The translations under genes were made by a program, and so were the position numbers. Below, piece after piece: positions 16,899 through 27,300 of a DNA stretch of 64,000 bases. Below the pieces are notes generated by a model that ran no database searches, was not told where the DNA came from, and saw only the letters and a program-made list of their open reading frames with translations. The stretch is from Ziziphus jujuba (taxonomy: Eukaryota > Streptophyta > Magnoliopsida > Rosales > Rhamnaceae), in assembly GCF_031755915.1 (NCBI RefSeq), contig NC_083384.1, positions 817,001 to 881,000 of the forward strand, written 5' to 3'. Within the stretch, counting starts at the first letter, position 1; every line of letters starts with the position of its first letter.

Positions 16899-18643
16899 TT
16901 ACCACCTCGGATGTCCAGCCCACAGAGTGTCGTGGCGTTCTCTCATTAACATCTTTCTTAGGTCTCCAGCCTTTGGGACAAACAACCTATTGCCTTTTGT
17001 CCATAGTAAACCATCCTCCTCCCAAAATTGATGAGTTTTTCCCTCCTTTAACAGTTTGAGGATATTTTGGGCACATTGATCTCCCCCTAGATGCTGCTTT
17101 ATCAGCTCTCGCATTGAAGTCGCAATAGTACTCGCAGCCATGTTAGCCAACACCCTTAGTGCCGCAAGCTCTGTCTTATGACTTAGGGCAGCCGTTGCCT
17201 AGTTTTTGGTCCTCGCTTTGTGCTCGAAATGGAGGTCAAACTCCACAATGAATTCCTGCCAACGAGTTTGTTTTGGGGTTAGTTTTGGTTGTGTAAGGAA
17301 GTGACTAACGGCTGAGTTATCAATCTTTACTACAAAGCTTGACCCCAATAAGTAGTGCCTCCAGGTTCTTAAACAATGAATTACAACAAGCATCTCCTTT
17401 TTTTGAGTCGTATAGTTTCTTTCTATCACTGATAACTTCCTGCTTTCGTAGGCGACAGGATGACCATCTTGGAGAAGGTCTCCACCTAAAGCGAAGTCAG
17501 ATGCATCAGTTTGGACTTCGAAAGGTCTTGTGATGTCCTGCACGGCCAACACCGGGTCTTTCATCATTGCTTCCTTTAGATCCTGGAATGCACCCTCACA
17601 TTCCTTGGTCCACTCCCAAGGCACCTCCTTCTTTAGCAATTCCGTTAGGGGAGTTGCTTTCTTTGAGTACCCTTTTACGAAACGACGGTAGTAATTTGCC
17701 AATCCCATAAATGATCTATGTTCTTTCACATTAGCGGGAGTTTTCCACTCTTGGATGGCATTTACCTTCTCCATGTCCATACGGATCTTCCCCTCCTCAA
17801 TGATGTGTCCCAGAAACGTGATTTGTCTCTTGCCAAATGCACATTTTTCCTTCTTCACAAATAATTGATTTTCTCGGAGTCTCTGGAATACCATTCGAAT
17901 GTGTTCGACATGTTCTTCCAAGGTAGGGCTAAAGATTACAATGTCGTCATGGTACACCACCACAAATTTGTCAAGGAGGTCTCGAAATACCTGGTTCATG
18001 AGAGTGCAAAATGTTGCTGATGCATTCGTCAATCTAAAAGGCATCACCAGGAATTTGAAGGCTCTGTATCGTGTAACACAAGTGGTTTTCTCTTCGTCTC
18101 CTTCAGCGATTCTCACTTGGTAGTATCCCGATCTCAAATCCAATTTAGTAAAAAATTTGGCTCCACTTAGCTGGCGAACAAGTCAGCTACTAAAGGGATC
18201 GGGTACTTGTTTCGCACCGTGACCTTGTTCAGTGCTCGGTAATCTACACACAGGCACAAAGTTCCATCTTTCTTCTTCTAGAATAATACTGGAGCACCAT
18301 AAGATGCCTTCGAGGGTCTCAGGAACCCTGCTTCCAAAAGTTCCTTAAGTTGCTTTCGTAGTTCTGCCAACTCAGGAGGGGCCATCCGATAAGGTGCTTT
18401 TGCTGGAGGTTTTGCTCCTGGTATCAGTTCGATTTTGTGGTCAATATCTCGTCGAAGAGGTAGGTTCCTCGGTAAGTTGTTCGGCATCACATCGTTGAAT
18501 GATTGCAAGGCGTCTAGCACCATAGGAGGGGTAGGTTCATCATCTTCACCCTCCCTCGCTACCACCAATGCAATGTAAGAGGGTTCTTTGCGTCTTACTC
18601 CCTTCTTAAATTGGAGAGCCGATAGAAGTTTGGGGTTGTTCAA
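16899..18643 (-). pseudogene. Chromovirus reverse transcriptase and RNase H
   Basis: The frame at 18278-18643 carries the RT N-terminus (APYRMAPPELAELRKQL). The 314-codon frame at 17199-18143 carries the RT palm and RNase H. The active-site box reads VVYHDD (residues 62-67), where most plant gypsy elements have YLDD or YIDD. RNase H follows with [14 protein letters not shown] and the [12 protein letters not shown] block. A break near 18144-18277 separates the two frames. 16899-17153 carries the linker and the integrase zinc finger start. It was part of a polyprotein that copies element RNA to DNA in the cytoplasm. Confidence 0.92.
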
Positions 18644-18663
18644 TTGCTTCCTCTGTACGGGAA

Positions 18664-20066
18664 CTATTCCTGTTTGTTCCCTTCAATCTCTGAACAAAAG
18701 TTATGGGTGGCACATGTGTCCACCATCACACTTTTTGCGGCCTTTCCATTTATTGCCGCATCCATGAACATAAGACCTTTCTCATTGGTCTTCCTTGCCT
18801 GAATGACCTGTCCATTAAGGGCATTCAAGAATCTCAGCACTCCCACTTGTGCGCCGTCTTCTCCTTATTCTACTGCCTCTTCTTGCCCTCCTTCATGCTC
18901 TTGGGAGTGAATAGATGCTTGCAGAGCACTAAAAGCGGTCTTATGGGGGCATTCACCCACTCTATGGGGACCATTATATAGGAAACATGTCAGACGTCGG
19001 GGTCTAAATCCAAATGCATTGGGGTTCCGTGGTTGAGGTTCTCTCATGTTCGAAGGTTTCCTATTGTCGGTTCCCCCACGTCTTGTGAGATTGGTAGGCC
19101 TGAAGGGTCTACCACTATTGGCATTCGAAGGAGGCGGTTGGGGCCTTCTATTGATGGGGCTCTCTGTTGAGTAGTCCATTAGACGCTCCGCTGCCCCTAG
19201 CGCTGAGGCTAAGTCTTGTACTCTCTGTCATTGAAGTTTTGTCATAGCCCAAGGTTTCATCCCTTCTAGGAAGTAAAATACCTTATCCTTCTCAGACATG
19301 TCGTGTATATCGAGCATGAGTGCCGAGAAAGCTTTCACGTAGTCCCTTACATTACTGGTCTGTCTCAATTCTCTCAAATGTCGCCGGGTAATGTAGTCCA
19401 CGTTCTCAGGAAGGAATTGGTTTTTAAGTTCCTTCTGTAGCTGGTCCCATATGTCAATGATGCATCAGTTGTTGTTGATATCTTCGTATTTAGATCGCCA
19501 CCACAGTTTTGCATCATTGGTTAGGTACTTGTAGCCATGGTCACCTTCGTTTCCTCCAAATCCGATTTTATTGCTTGAAAATATTGTTCCATATCAAACA
19601 AAAAGTTTTCGAGCTCCTTCGCATCTCGTGCCCCTCCATATGTTGGGGGCTCAGGCACTTTCATTCGTCCATAGTCCCCGCCCATTGGGACAGTAGGTCG
19701 ATTTTCTACCACTCACATGGTGATGGCAAGCTTGGTGTTTATTTGCCCCATTTCAATCTTTAAGGCTTCCATGGTGGCTCGAAAGTCCTCCGTCAGTTAG
19801 TTGGCCGTAGACATCAATCTCTCTATGGCCTCTTCCACTACTCCATCTCGCTCGCCCGCAGTAGAGCTCGAAAGGCCAGTATTGCCCCACGGGGTTTGAT
19901 TCCTCTCGAGTACGCTCACTCGACTGGCTATGTCGTCGATTGTATCCATATTTTCAAAGGCCTCCTGCCAGTTGTGGCCTCTGATATGTTCATTTACAAC
20001 GCCAGCAAGCTCCCCGAGCTGCTGGTCGATGGTATTGAACCGCATTTCGTTTGTCAGCTTCAACAT
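18664..20066 (-). pseudogene. Chromovirus gag and protease, broken
   Basis: Gag begins at about 20066 (MLKLTNEMRFNTIDQQLGEL) and is found in several frames: 19797-20066, 19521-19712 and 18865-19179. The last holds a zinc knuckle of CX2CX3HX4C type in which the second cysteine is tyrosine (CFLYNGPHRVGEC). The aspartic protease is at 18664-18846, with VDTCATHNF in place of the usual DTGA motif. In-frame stops lie between these pieces. Both changed motifs suggest loss of function. Confidence 0.88.
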
Positions 20067-20104
20067 CCTGTGCGAGTGACTCCCAACCCCGCTCTGATAC
20101 CAAC

Positions 20105-20631
20105 TGTCACAGTCCCACCGTTCTAAGTGTACAACAGGGCCGTGCGGTGCTTACTCGCCCCTCGCGGGTAGTAAGCCAACCGTTAATATCCCTCGCAAGC
20201 AAATAACCCACACGATATTAGTATTGTGCATGCACCAAGCAAGCAATAAAATAAAGCATGTAATCACACAATCGTTAGAAAAGGGTCAGTAAACAAGGCA
20301 ACAATACGATGAAATGGAAATGTGTTCGTTTTATTCGGTCTCGATTGAGAGAACAACAGAGAGGTTTACAAGCACGCTATCAAGAGTTATCACCTATGCT
20401 AGTGGTCTAGCCCAACAACTCGCCGACTAGCCACCCCCCTCCAAAGAGCTTATCGGGCCATTTTCATTCCGACAGGAATACATATCAAAATATGCGAGGA
20501 ATCATAATGGCACTATTTCGTATAACAAAAGCTAGAAATCCAAGCAAGTGATCATGGGCTTGACTAATGACCCTGGATGAACTTGGCTTGGTATTTACAA
20601 TCAAAATGCAGAGGTGTGTGCGACTCTTACA
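20105..20631 (-). repeat. 5' LTR of the chromovirus
   Basis: 527 bp from TGTCACAGTCCC to CTTACA. It is 58 bp longer than its partner because of an insertion at about 20315-20372 (gaaatgtgttcgttttattc region). Apart from this the two LTRs differ at scattered bases, mostly G/A and C/T. Confidence 0.92.
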
Positions 20632-21118
20632 CTGGGTATGTGTGAACTAGTTGTAATTTCAAGCTTATATTGTTAAATGTATGAGATGGCTACATATCCA
20701 AGCCTCATTTTTAAAAACCAACGTGGTACCTTTCTTCTCATCTCTTCTTCAACATCTTAGAACACTCTAGGAACCCTAAAAACCAGAAAACACCATATCC
20801 AAAACCTAAAAACACAACTCACACACAACCATTCCTAAGAGCATCACCAAAAGCTTGCTTGTTGCTAACACTTCAAGCTAGCTTGGTCTTGGTCATAACC
20901 TACTCACCCCAACAGAGAGTATTTCTAGATTTGGTCTAAGACGAACTGCTATAGGGAGTTTATTGAAGCCATTGAATTCAGAATACGGTAAAGTAGCTCC
21001 TGGGTGGGGAACTACTCCTTTGATGGGTATTGCAATGGCCCTTTTTATGGTATTCCTATCTACTATTTTGGAGATTTGTAATTCTTCCATTTTATTTGAC
21101 GGAATTGGAATGAATTAG

Positions 21119-22080
21119 ATTCACAAGAACTAGTAACTAGCTTTTCAATACAAAGTGAAGCATTAAGGTCTCTGATTTTGATCCCATTATATTTTGGTAG
21201 TTCGATCGTGAAATTTCTTTGTTCCTATAGTTCCGGAATATGAGTGGGTGGCTTATTATAATTGATCCTGTGGATAGTACAGAGAATGCGTCTATCATCT
21301 TGATAGAGATGGTTTTACTTCGTCAGATATTCATTCTAGTATTTAAACCACAGAATATAGAAAATAGATTCCAAAGTATTATTAGCACTATGATTCATCC
21401 TTAATATTCAGACCACGAGTCCAGACTTCCTTTTTTTTTTTTTTTCCTTTTTTTCAAAGAGTTAGATTTAAAAATTATAAATCAAAATATTTTTATTTTT
21501 TCAAACTCCTATTTATGCTTATTTGATTGAAGGACAAGGGTGTCGTTGGATTTTTATTCATTCTAGTTATTCATTGAATAAGTGATGATCCAACAGTTCT
21601 TACTCAAGGAATTTTTGGAATTAGTTTATAAAGAAAGGGTTTTATGGAATCATCGTGGTTCTAGTATGAATCTGGGGTTTTAACCGATTCAGAGGATCTT
21701 AGCAAGAGAATTCCTATCAATATCAATAATAAAGAAAACAGTAGTTAAAGGTGCATTACACACAAAAAAAAAAACTATAAAGTAGGTAAAAAGCAGATTC
21801 AAGAGGCCTATAATCATCACCACAGAGACAAATAAGCCAACTTGATATTCTGGCATTATAACCACAAGAAAGAACTTTCAAATTTTTATTCTTTTGTATC
21901 TTCAGAAACGATTGAATCAGAGGATTAAGAAGTTTCGAACTTAACTTTCTATTACACATATCTGGTAGAACTAGTATTTTGGTGTTTCTGTTTGAGCCGT
22001 ACGAGATGAAATTCTCATATACAGTTCTTGGGGGTGGGGGGGAGGGGGTTGTGGGAGGGTCTGCTCTATTTACCTATCCC
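21119..22080 (+). other. psbH-petB spacer and petB intron remnant
   Basis: The tiny petB exon 1 (ATGAGT...) is visible at about 21239. The group II intron then runs to about 22080. Its domain V reads gagccgtacgagatgaaatt at 21994-22013. A guanine-rich run (22029-22056) follows domain V. No other gene is seen; the 21430 region carries a long T run. Confidence 0.75.
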
Positions 22081-22375
22081 AATAAAATCTATGATTGGTT
22101 CAAAGAACATCTTAAGATCAAGGCAATTGCAGCTGATATAACTAGTATATATGTTCCTCCTCATGTCAACATTTTTTATTGTCTAAGCGGAGTTACACTT
22201 AGTTGTTTTTTAGTACAAGTAGCTATAGGGTTTACTATGACTTTATATTACCGTCCGACCGCTATGAAGGCTTTTTCTTCTATTCAATATATAATGACTG
22301 AAGCTAACATTGGTTGGTTAAATCGATTAGTTCATTGATGGTCGGCCAGTATGATGGTCCTAATGATGATCCCGA
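22081..22375 (+). pseudogene. petB: petB exon 2, truncated
   Basis: This encoded the N-terminal half of plastid cytochrome b6: [40 protein letters not shown] and MTEANIGWL are recognisable. A TGA interrupts at 22336, followed by WSASMMVLMMI. After about 22375 the gene stops and petD intron sequence begins, so roughly the last 110 codons are deleted. The first haem-ligating helix is present, later ones are not. Complex: cytochrome b6f. Confidence 0.92.
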
Positions 22376-22877
22376 AGTATGTTCTATATATTTGACTTAG
22401 TTAATGGAAATGTTTTCTTTTCCTTTGCATTGACTCAATTTATTATACTATCAGAGTGAAACAAGGGATCCAAAGAAGAATATGAAGAATAAGGGCTAAA
22501 CTAGATTAGTAACAAGTAAATCCTTTGTATGTAAAAAGTTTTAATATTCTTGAGGATAAAATCCAACTGCAAGGTCTGAGACGACCCAGAAAGAACTTGA
22601 TCATGATTTGTAAGCCCACTTGGGTATTGAACATTTATCTGTAATAACTGAATTCCTTACAATGGATGGTTGTTGAAACTCCAAAAAAGGAAATTTGGTA
22701 AATTTTTTCTTACTCTTACATAGAATCATTCATATAGGTGTGGATACCATATCAATTTTTTTATTTTTTATATGGATCTATTTGGTTCGTTTGATTCTTG
22801 CTCGAGCCGGATGATTAAAAATTATTATGTCCAGTTCTTTTGTAGGATGGATCTAGAATAATTCATCTATCCTAATA
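22376..22877 (+). other. petD intron remnant
   Basis: About 500 bp of group II intron sequence of petD. The domain V-like segment gagccggatgattaaaaatt near 22805 and the tail directly before exon 2 are recognisable. The intron 5' part and petD exon 1 were not identified; the petB deletion may have removed them. Confidence 0.65.
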
Positions 22878-23405
22878 ACAAAAAAAACCCGACTTGAACA
22901 ATCCTATATTAAGAGCTAAGTTGGCTAAGGGGATGGGGCATAATTATAATGGAGAGCCCGCATGGCCCAACAATCTTTTATATATTTTTTCGGTAGTAAT
23001 TTTAGGTACTATTGCATGTAACATAGGTTTAACGGTTCTAGAACCATCAATGATTGGCGAACCCGCGGATCCATTTGCAACTCCTTTGGAGATATTGCCT
23101 GAATGGTATTTCTTTCCCGTATTTCAAATTCTTCATATAGTGCCCAATAAATTATTGGGTATTTCTTTCCCGTATTTCAAATTCTTCATATAGTGCCCAA
23201 TAAATTATTGGGCATTCTTTTAATGGTTTTCGTACCCACGGGGTTATTAACAGTATTCTTTTTGGAGGACGTTACTAAATTCCAAAACCCATTTCATCAT
23301 CCAGTAGTGACAACCTTCTTTTTTATTGATATCGCAGTAGCCTTTTGGTTGGGTATTGGAGCAACATTATTTATTGATAAATCCCTAACTTTAGGTCTTT
23401 TTTAA
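22878..23405 (+). pseudogene. petD: petD (subunit IV) exon 2 pseudogene
   Basis: This is subunit IV of the cytochrome b6f complex. The exon runs from the [20 protein letters not shown] region to the complete C-terminus [12 protein letters not shown]. It is almost full length, but a 53-bp tandem duplication at 23106-23211 shifts the frame in the middle, where the [15 protein letters not shown] segment is repeated. Other changes are mostly single substitutions. rpoA follows on the opposite strand, as in plastomes. Confidence 0.94.
23106..23211 (+). repeat. 53-bp direct tandem duplication in petD
   Basis: The unit starting gtatttctttcccgtatttc occurs at 23106-23158 and again at 23159-23211, apparently identical. 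Since 53 is not a multiple of three, it breaks the frame. The identity suggests a recent slip or repair event. Confidence 0.95.
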
Positions 23406-23601
23406 ATTTATTTAGTTGAGAAATAAATAAATAAAACACGATGTGTGTATCTAGGGAATAGTCGCTTCAAAGTGAATTCTCCCTAGATACATTTATTTAT
23501 TCAATTAAATTTTGGATCTATTTCGAGTATATAGAATGTGCTAAAGATTCAAAACTCATTTTTATCTCTTTTTTTTTTTAAAATAAATAATCCATTAAAA
23601 T

Positions 23602-24596
23602 TTATGGGAAATGCTTTTCTATTTCTAGAATGTCCAATATATGTTTTATATCTTCTATGCGAAAATGTTTCATTTTCATAAGCTCTGCTTCACTGTTATT
23701 CAAAAGGTCTAATAATGTATGTATATAGGACCTTTTAAGGCAATTATAGACCCTGTGGTGCAATTCTAATTGGTGAATAAAAATAGATTTCAATGCTATT
23801 TCGTTTTGATTTTTATATGGTTTAGCCAATCTATCATGAAAAGTAAAAAGGGGCAAAGTAACTTTGTGTTGGTTTTTTTCTAAATCAAAATTTTCTTCTT
23901 CTGCATATAAAAAGGGAATAAATAAATCAATCAAATTTCGGGAACCCTCATGAAGTGCTTCTTTAGGAGTTAAACTTCCATTTGTCCATATTTCGAGAAA
24001 AAGTATCTCTTGTTTTTCATTCCCATTCGCATAATAATGAATACTATGATTGGCATTTCGAACAGGCATTAATACAGCATCTATAGGATAACGTCCATCT
24101 TGAAAGTTATTTGGCATTTTTATATGATACCCATTATGCCTTTCGAGTTGTAATTCAATACACAAATTAATTGGTTCCGTTAGGTTCGCTATAGCCTATG
24201 TATTATCAACAATTTCCACCGAAGGTGGTAAGATGATGTCTTGAGCAGTTACATATCAGGGACCTTTGACACAACTAGACGCATCACAAGTTCCATAGAG
24301 GTTACTTTTCTATACAATTTGTTTCAACTCAATAAAATTTCATGTATAGATTCTTGAATACCCACTATGGTAGAATATTCATGTCGTATTTTATCAAATT
24401 TTGCGCATGTGATACATGTTCCTTATATTTCTCTAAGCAAAGCTCTTCGCATCGCAATGCCAATTGTATCGGCTTGGCCTTTCATAAGTGGAGCTAGAAT
24501 AAAGTGTCCATAATAAAGACGCTTACTGTCTACTTCTAATTCAACACACTTCCCCTGCAGTGTCTAAGTAGATATTGTTGCCTTCTCCTGAACCAT
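23602..24596 (-). pseudogene. rpoA: rpoA pseudogene
   Basis: This was the alpha subunit of the plastid-encoded RNA polymerase. The start at 24596 reads MVQEKATIST followed by a stop. The C-terminal 187 codons (23602-24165) are open and include [20 protein letters not shown] and a C-terminal domain ending EIEKHFP. The ~995-bp span is near the usual length. Frame breaks lie between 24165 and 24597. It is followed by rps11, as in the plastome ribosomal protein cluster. Confidence 0.94.
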
Positions 24597-24661
24597 AGTA
24601 ATATTATTTTATTAGATCATTCAATTATTTATTTCTCTTGAAATATCTTCAATGTTTATTT

Positions 24662-25064
24662 TTATACACGTCTTTTTTTAGGAGGTCTACAGCCATTACA
24701 TGGCATAGGGGTTACATCTCGGATGAAACTTAATACGAATAGGTCTTAATGCCGCATCTCTTCGGAGATCGGGGCCTTTTATCATGACTTCTGCCCATTG
24801 CATACCTTGATCCACTACTATCTAAATAGCATTTCCCATTGTGGTTTGAGCGGCAAATGGAGACCCTCATCTTGTACCCTTGAATACACAAGTATCGGCA
24901 AAAGACCATGAAATTACTCGACCTCTTACATCCGTAATAGTTACAATAGTATTGTTGAAACTTGCTTGAACATGAATAACTCCCTTTCGTATTCTACACT
25001 CATTTTTACGTGAACCAATATGTTTATTCTCATGTGAACCAGTTCTTGGTATAGGTTTTTCCAT
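24662..25064 (-). pseudogene. rps11: rps11 pseudogene
   Basis: Plastid ribosomal protein S11. It starts at 25064 with [14 protein letters not shown] and contains [20 protein letters not shown]. The frame is lost after CVFKGTR at about 24870, and the rest, through the [15 protein letters not shown] tail, is visible in other frames down to the stop at 24662. The expected length is kept. Confidence 0.93.
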
Positions 25065-25200
25065 ATTTTATCATCTCATAAATATAAGTCAGAGATATAT
25101 GAATATATCCATTTCATGTCAAAACAGATCCTTTATTTTTATTTATGTATTTGTACAATGGTTCCTTTAGATTTATGGAGTCCTTTTTTGTTTAGAAGGA

Positions 25201-25314
25201 TTATCATTGTCTTTGTCTATATCTCAGGTTGGAATAAATTACTATAATTCGTCCCCACCTATGGATCAGTCGACATTTTTCACAAATTTTATGCGCAAAG
25301 GCTCTTATTTTCAT
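25201..25314 (-). pseudogene. rpl36: rpl36 near-intact relic
   Basis: The 37-residue plastid L36 is colinear from the ATG at 25314. Only the last codon before the stop has changed to TGA, so 36 residues are open. However, two of the residues that ligate zinc in L36 (the third Cys and the His) are tyrosines here ([11 protein letters not shown]), so the fold would be lost. Its position between rps11 and infA is normal. Confidence 0.88.
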
Positions 25315-25432
25315 ATTTATCATTCCTTAATTTAATTCTAACTTTCTTTATTGGAAGAAAATAAGTTGCTTGAAATTTTTAACTTTGAATTGTATACCCC
25401 AAAAATGAATGTTGAAATTGAAAAAACCATAT

Positions 25433-25669
25433 AATCATTGGAATCTTTTTTCAGAGACTATAAACTATACATTTGCTGGTTGAATCAAAATGACTTGCTT
25501 CACTTTTGCTTCGATTTCCTCATCGTATATATATATATAAAAAACTACTTATAATCATTTTTGAAACATAATCTAGAATCAGATTTTCATTATCTAAATG
25601 AATTTAGACTATACCATTGGGCAGTTATGCAGTAATTCAACCTTCATGAATCCTTTTTTTTTCTTTCAT
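25433..25669 (-). pseudogene. infA: infA pseudogene
   Basis: Fragments of plastid translation initiation factor IF-1 are readable in changing frames: WIHEGLITA, a stop, LPNGIV near 25600-25650, LDNENLILDYV near 25570, and HFDSTS...KKDSND near 25440-25500. infA is lost or decayed in many eudicot plastomes, so it may have been a pseudogene before transfer. Confidence 0.78.
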
Positions 25670-25805
25670 TTTAGGTCAAACTCCTTGACGTATCAACTAA
25701 TACGGGAGGGGTGATATTAGAAAACCACCCTTTCTCTTCTTTGTTTTTTTTTTTTTTTTTTTTACAAATATGAAAGTTCCACATATAATTCATATATCAG
25801 AAGGA

Positions 25806-26198
25806 TTACCATATATAACACAAAAGTTCTCCACCAATTTCTTTTAATCGAGCCCCTTTGCTGTAATTGTACGAAAAAATTACAATCTCCATTCCGCCTA
25901 AAATTCTAGGAATTCGTTGATAGTTAGAATATATTCGTAGACTGGGTCGATTAATCCATTTTAAATTTAAAACAGCTTTATATGGTGCTTTCCTATTCCT
26001 TCTATGTCGTAGGGTTAAAACCAAAAAATCTTTGTCATTTTGTTGATGTTTCCGCATCTTTTCAATAAAACCTTCGCGTAAAAGGATTTTAACAATGTTT
26101 TCAATAATGTTAGTAGATGGTATTCAAACTGTTCTTTTTTTATTCATGTCAGCATTTCGTATAGAGGTTATTATGTTAGCAATAGTGTCTTTATTCAT
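25806..26198 (-). pseudogene. rps8: rps8 pseudogene
   Basis: Plastid ribosomal protein S8. The start region (DTIANIITSIRNADMNKKRTV, then a stop) lies at 26080-26198. The C-terminal 83 codons (25806-26057) are open and include [27 protein letters not shown] and the terminal GGELLCYIW. Deletions within the C-terminal part remove a few residues. Confidence 0.93.
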
Positions 26199-26426
26199 GA
26201 TAAACTTAGATTATTGTTTTACTCAAATTTGATATAATCAACATGCTCTTTTTCTGTTTTATTTTTATTTTTAATTATGAATTCTTAAAGGCATATACGT
26301 GAGACACAACCACTCTACTACTAATAATAAATCTCAATTTACTAAATAATCTTAATCAATTTCAGTTAAATACTCAGTTAAATATTATAACTATAATAAT
26401 TATATTAATTATGTTATGGTCTCTTC

Positions 26427-26795
26427 TTATAATACTTCGGGTGCTAATGAAACTATTTTAGTGAAATTTAACTGTCTTAATTCCCGGGTGATCGTACCAA
26501 AACTTCGGGTTCCTTTTGGGTTTCCTTCTTGTTCAATAACACCCACAGCATTTTCATCGTATTGTATGATCATATCGTTCTCAGATTTAAGCTCTTTACC
26601 AGCATGTACAATTACAGCTCTAATCACTTTTGATCATTCTAGAGGTGTATTTGGTATTGATTCCTTGATTACAGCAACAATAACGCCACCAATATGAGCA
26701 TATCATCGATTACTAGGTCCTATGATTCGAGTACACATTAATTCTTGGGCCCCGCTGTTATCCGCTACATTCAAATGGCTTTGGGGTTGAATCAT
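26427..26795 (-). pseudogene. rpl14: rpl14 pseudogene, full length
   Basis: The 369-bp span equals the 122-codon plastid L14 gene plus stop. It starts at 26795 ([20 protein letters not shown]). Arginine codons have become stops near 26705 and 26636. The last 66 codons are open and end [14 protein letters not shown]. No indel is evident, only substitutions, a good example of CpG-type decay. Confidence 0.94.
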
Positions 26796-26906
26796 TTTTT
26801 TATCTGTTTTTATCTGTTGTTTGTTCAAAACAAAAAAGGAAACCTGAAATTGGTTTTTTTTTTTTTTTTCTTCATCCAAAAAGCCTTTTCTTTTGGTTCT
26901 ATGTTC

Positions 26907-27300
26907 CTATACCGAAATAATGAATTGACTTCATATGCCGCTAGTCAAACAGCCTTTCTAGCGATATTTTCTGCTACTCTACTCATTTCATAAAGTATTC
27001 TATCAAGTTTGATGGCAGCTACCCAATATTCAGGAGATCCTTTCCCCGAACCTGTACGGGTTTCTGTAGGTCTTATTGTAATTAGTTTGTATGGAAATAT
27101 ACGTACCCATACTTTCCCAGCGCAACGGACATTTTGTGTCATTGCTCATTGACCGGCTTCAATTTGTTGAGATGTGATCCAAGCGGGTTCAAACGCTTGA
27201 AGAGCATATCTACCGAAGCAAATACAATTACCTTGATAAGATATTCCTTTCATTCTTCCTCTATGATGTTTATGAAATCTGGTTCTTTTGGGCTAGAGTT
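26907..27300 (-). pseudogene. rpl16: rpl16 exon 2 pseudogene
   Basis: Plastid ribosomal protein L16, exon 2. Recognisable blocks are [39 protein letters not shown] and the frame 26945-27142 ([20 protein letters not shown]). The end is disturbed by a small deletion before the TAG at 26907. Exon 1 (nine bases in plastomes) was not found. Confidence 0.92.

Larger units (their letters stand above)
15168..20631 (-). mobile_element. Complete but mutated Ty3/gypsy chromovirus
   Basis: A 5.46-kb element in minus orientation is nested in the solo LTR. Both LTRs start TGTCAC and end CTTACA. A Met-tRNA primer binding site (TTGGTATCAGAGC) lies inside the 5' LTR at about 20088-20103, and the polypurine tract gtgggggagga precedes the 3' LTR at about 15637-15648. 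Flanking cttgg (15163-15167) and ctggg (20632-20636) form a near-perfect target-site duplication. Gag, protease, RT, RNase H, integrase and chromodomain appear in the normal order, but stops and frameshifts interrupt the frame, so it is dead as an autonomous element. Confidence 0.95.
14407..20914 (+). mobile_element. Copia-like solo LTR in psbH, carrying a nested gypsy element
   Basis: The outer element starts TGTTGAAGTGTGG at 14407 and ends CCCCAACA at 20914, with the 5-bp target-site duplication gagag (14402-14406 and 20915-20919). Without the nested chromovirus its length is about 1.04 kb, similar to the ~1.01 kb LTRs of the copia element at 32835-39061. Both start TGTTGAARTGTGG, so this is most likely a solo LTR of a related copia family. 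No internal coding region belongs to it. Confidence 0.85.
14384..21118 (+). pseudogene. psbH: psbH, split by a nested LTR insertion
   Basis: The first codons MATQIVE are at 14384-14406, and the remainder resumes at 20920 and ends DGIGMN-stop at 21118. Apart from the insertion, the downstream piece is one open frame ([20 protein letters not shown] and the single membrane helix). The target-site duplication gagag flanks the insertion. PsbH is a small phosphoprotein of photosystem II. Position and strand relative to psbB, psbN and petB are as in plastomes. Confidence 0.93.

Noticed and set aside
15168..20631. Infectious virus (pararetrovirus) insertion
   Set aside because: LTRs, Met-tRNA primer site, polypurine tract and chromodomain identify a Ty3/gypsy retrotransposon. 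No movement protein, coat or envelope-like gene is visible.
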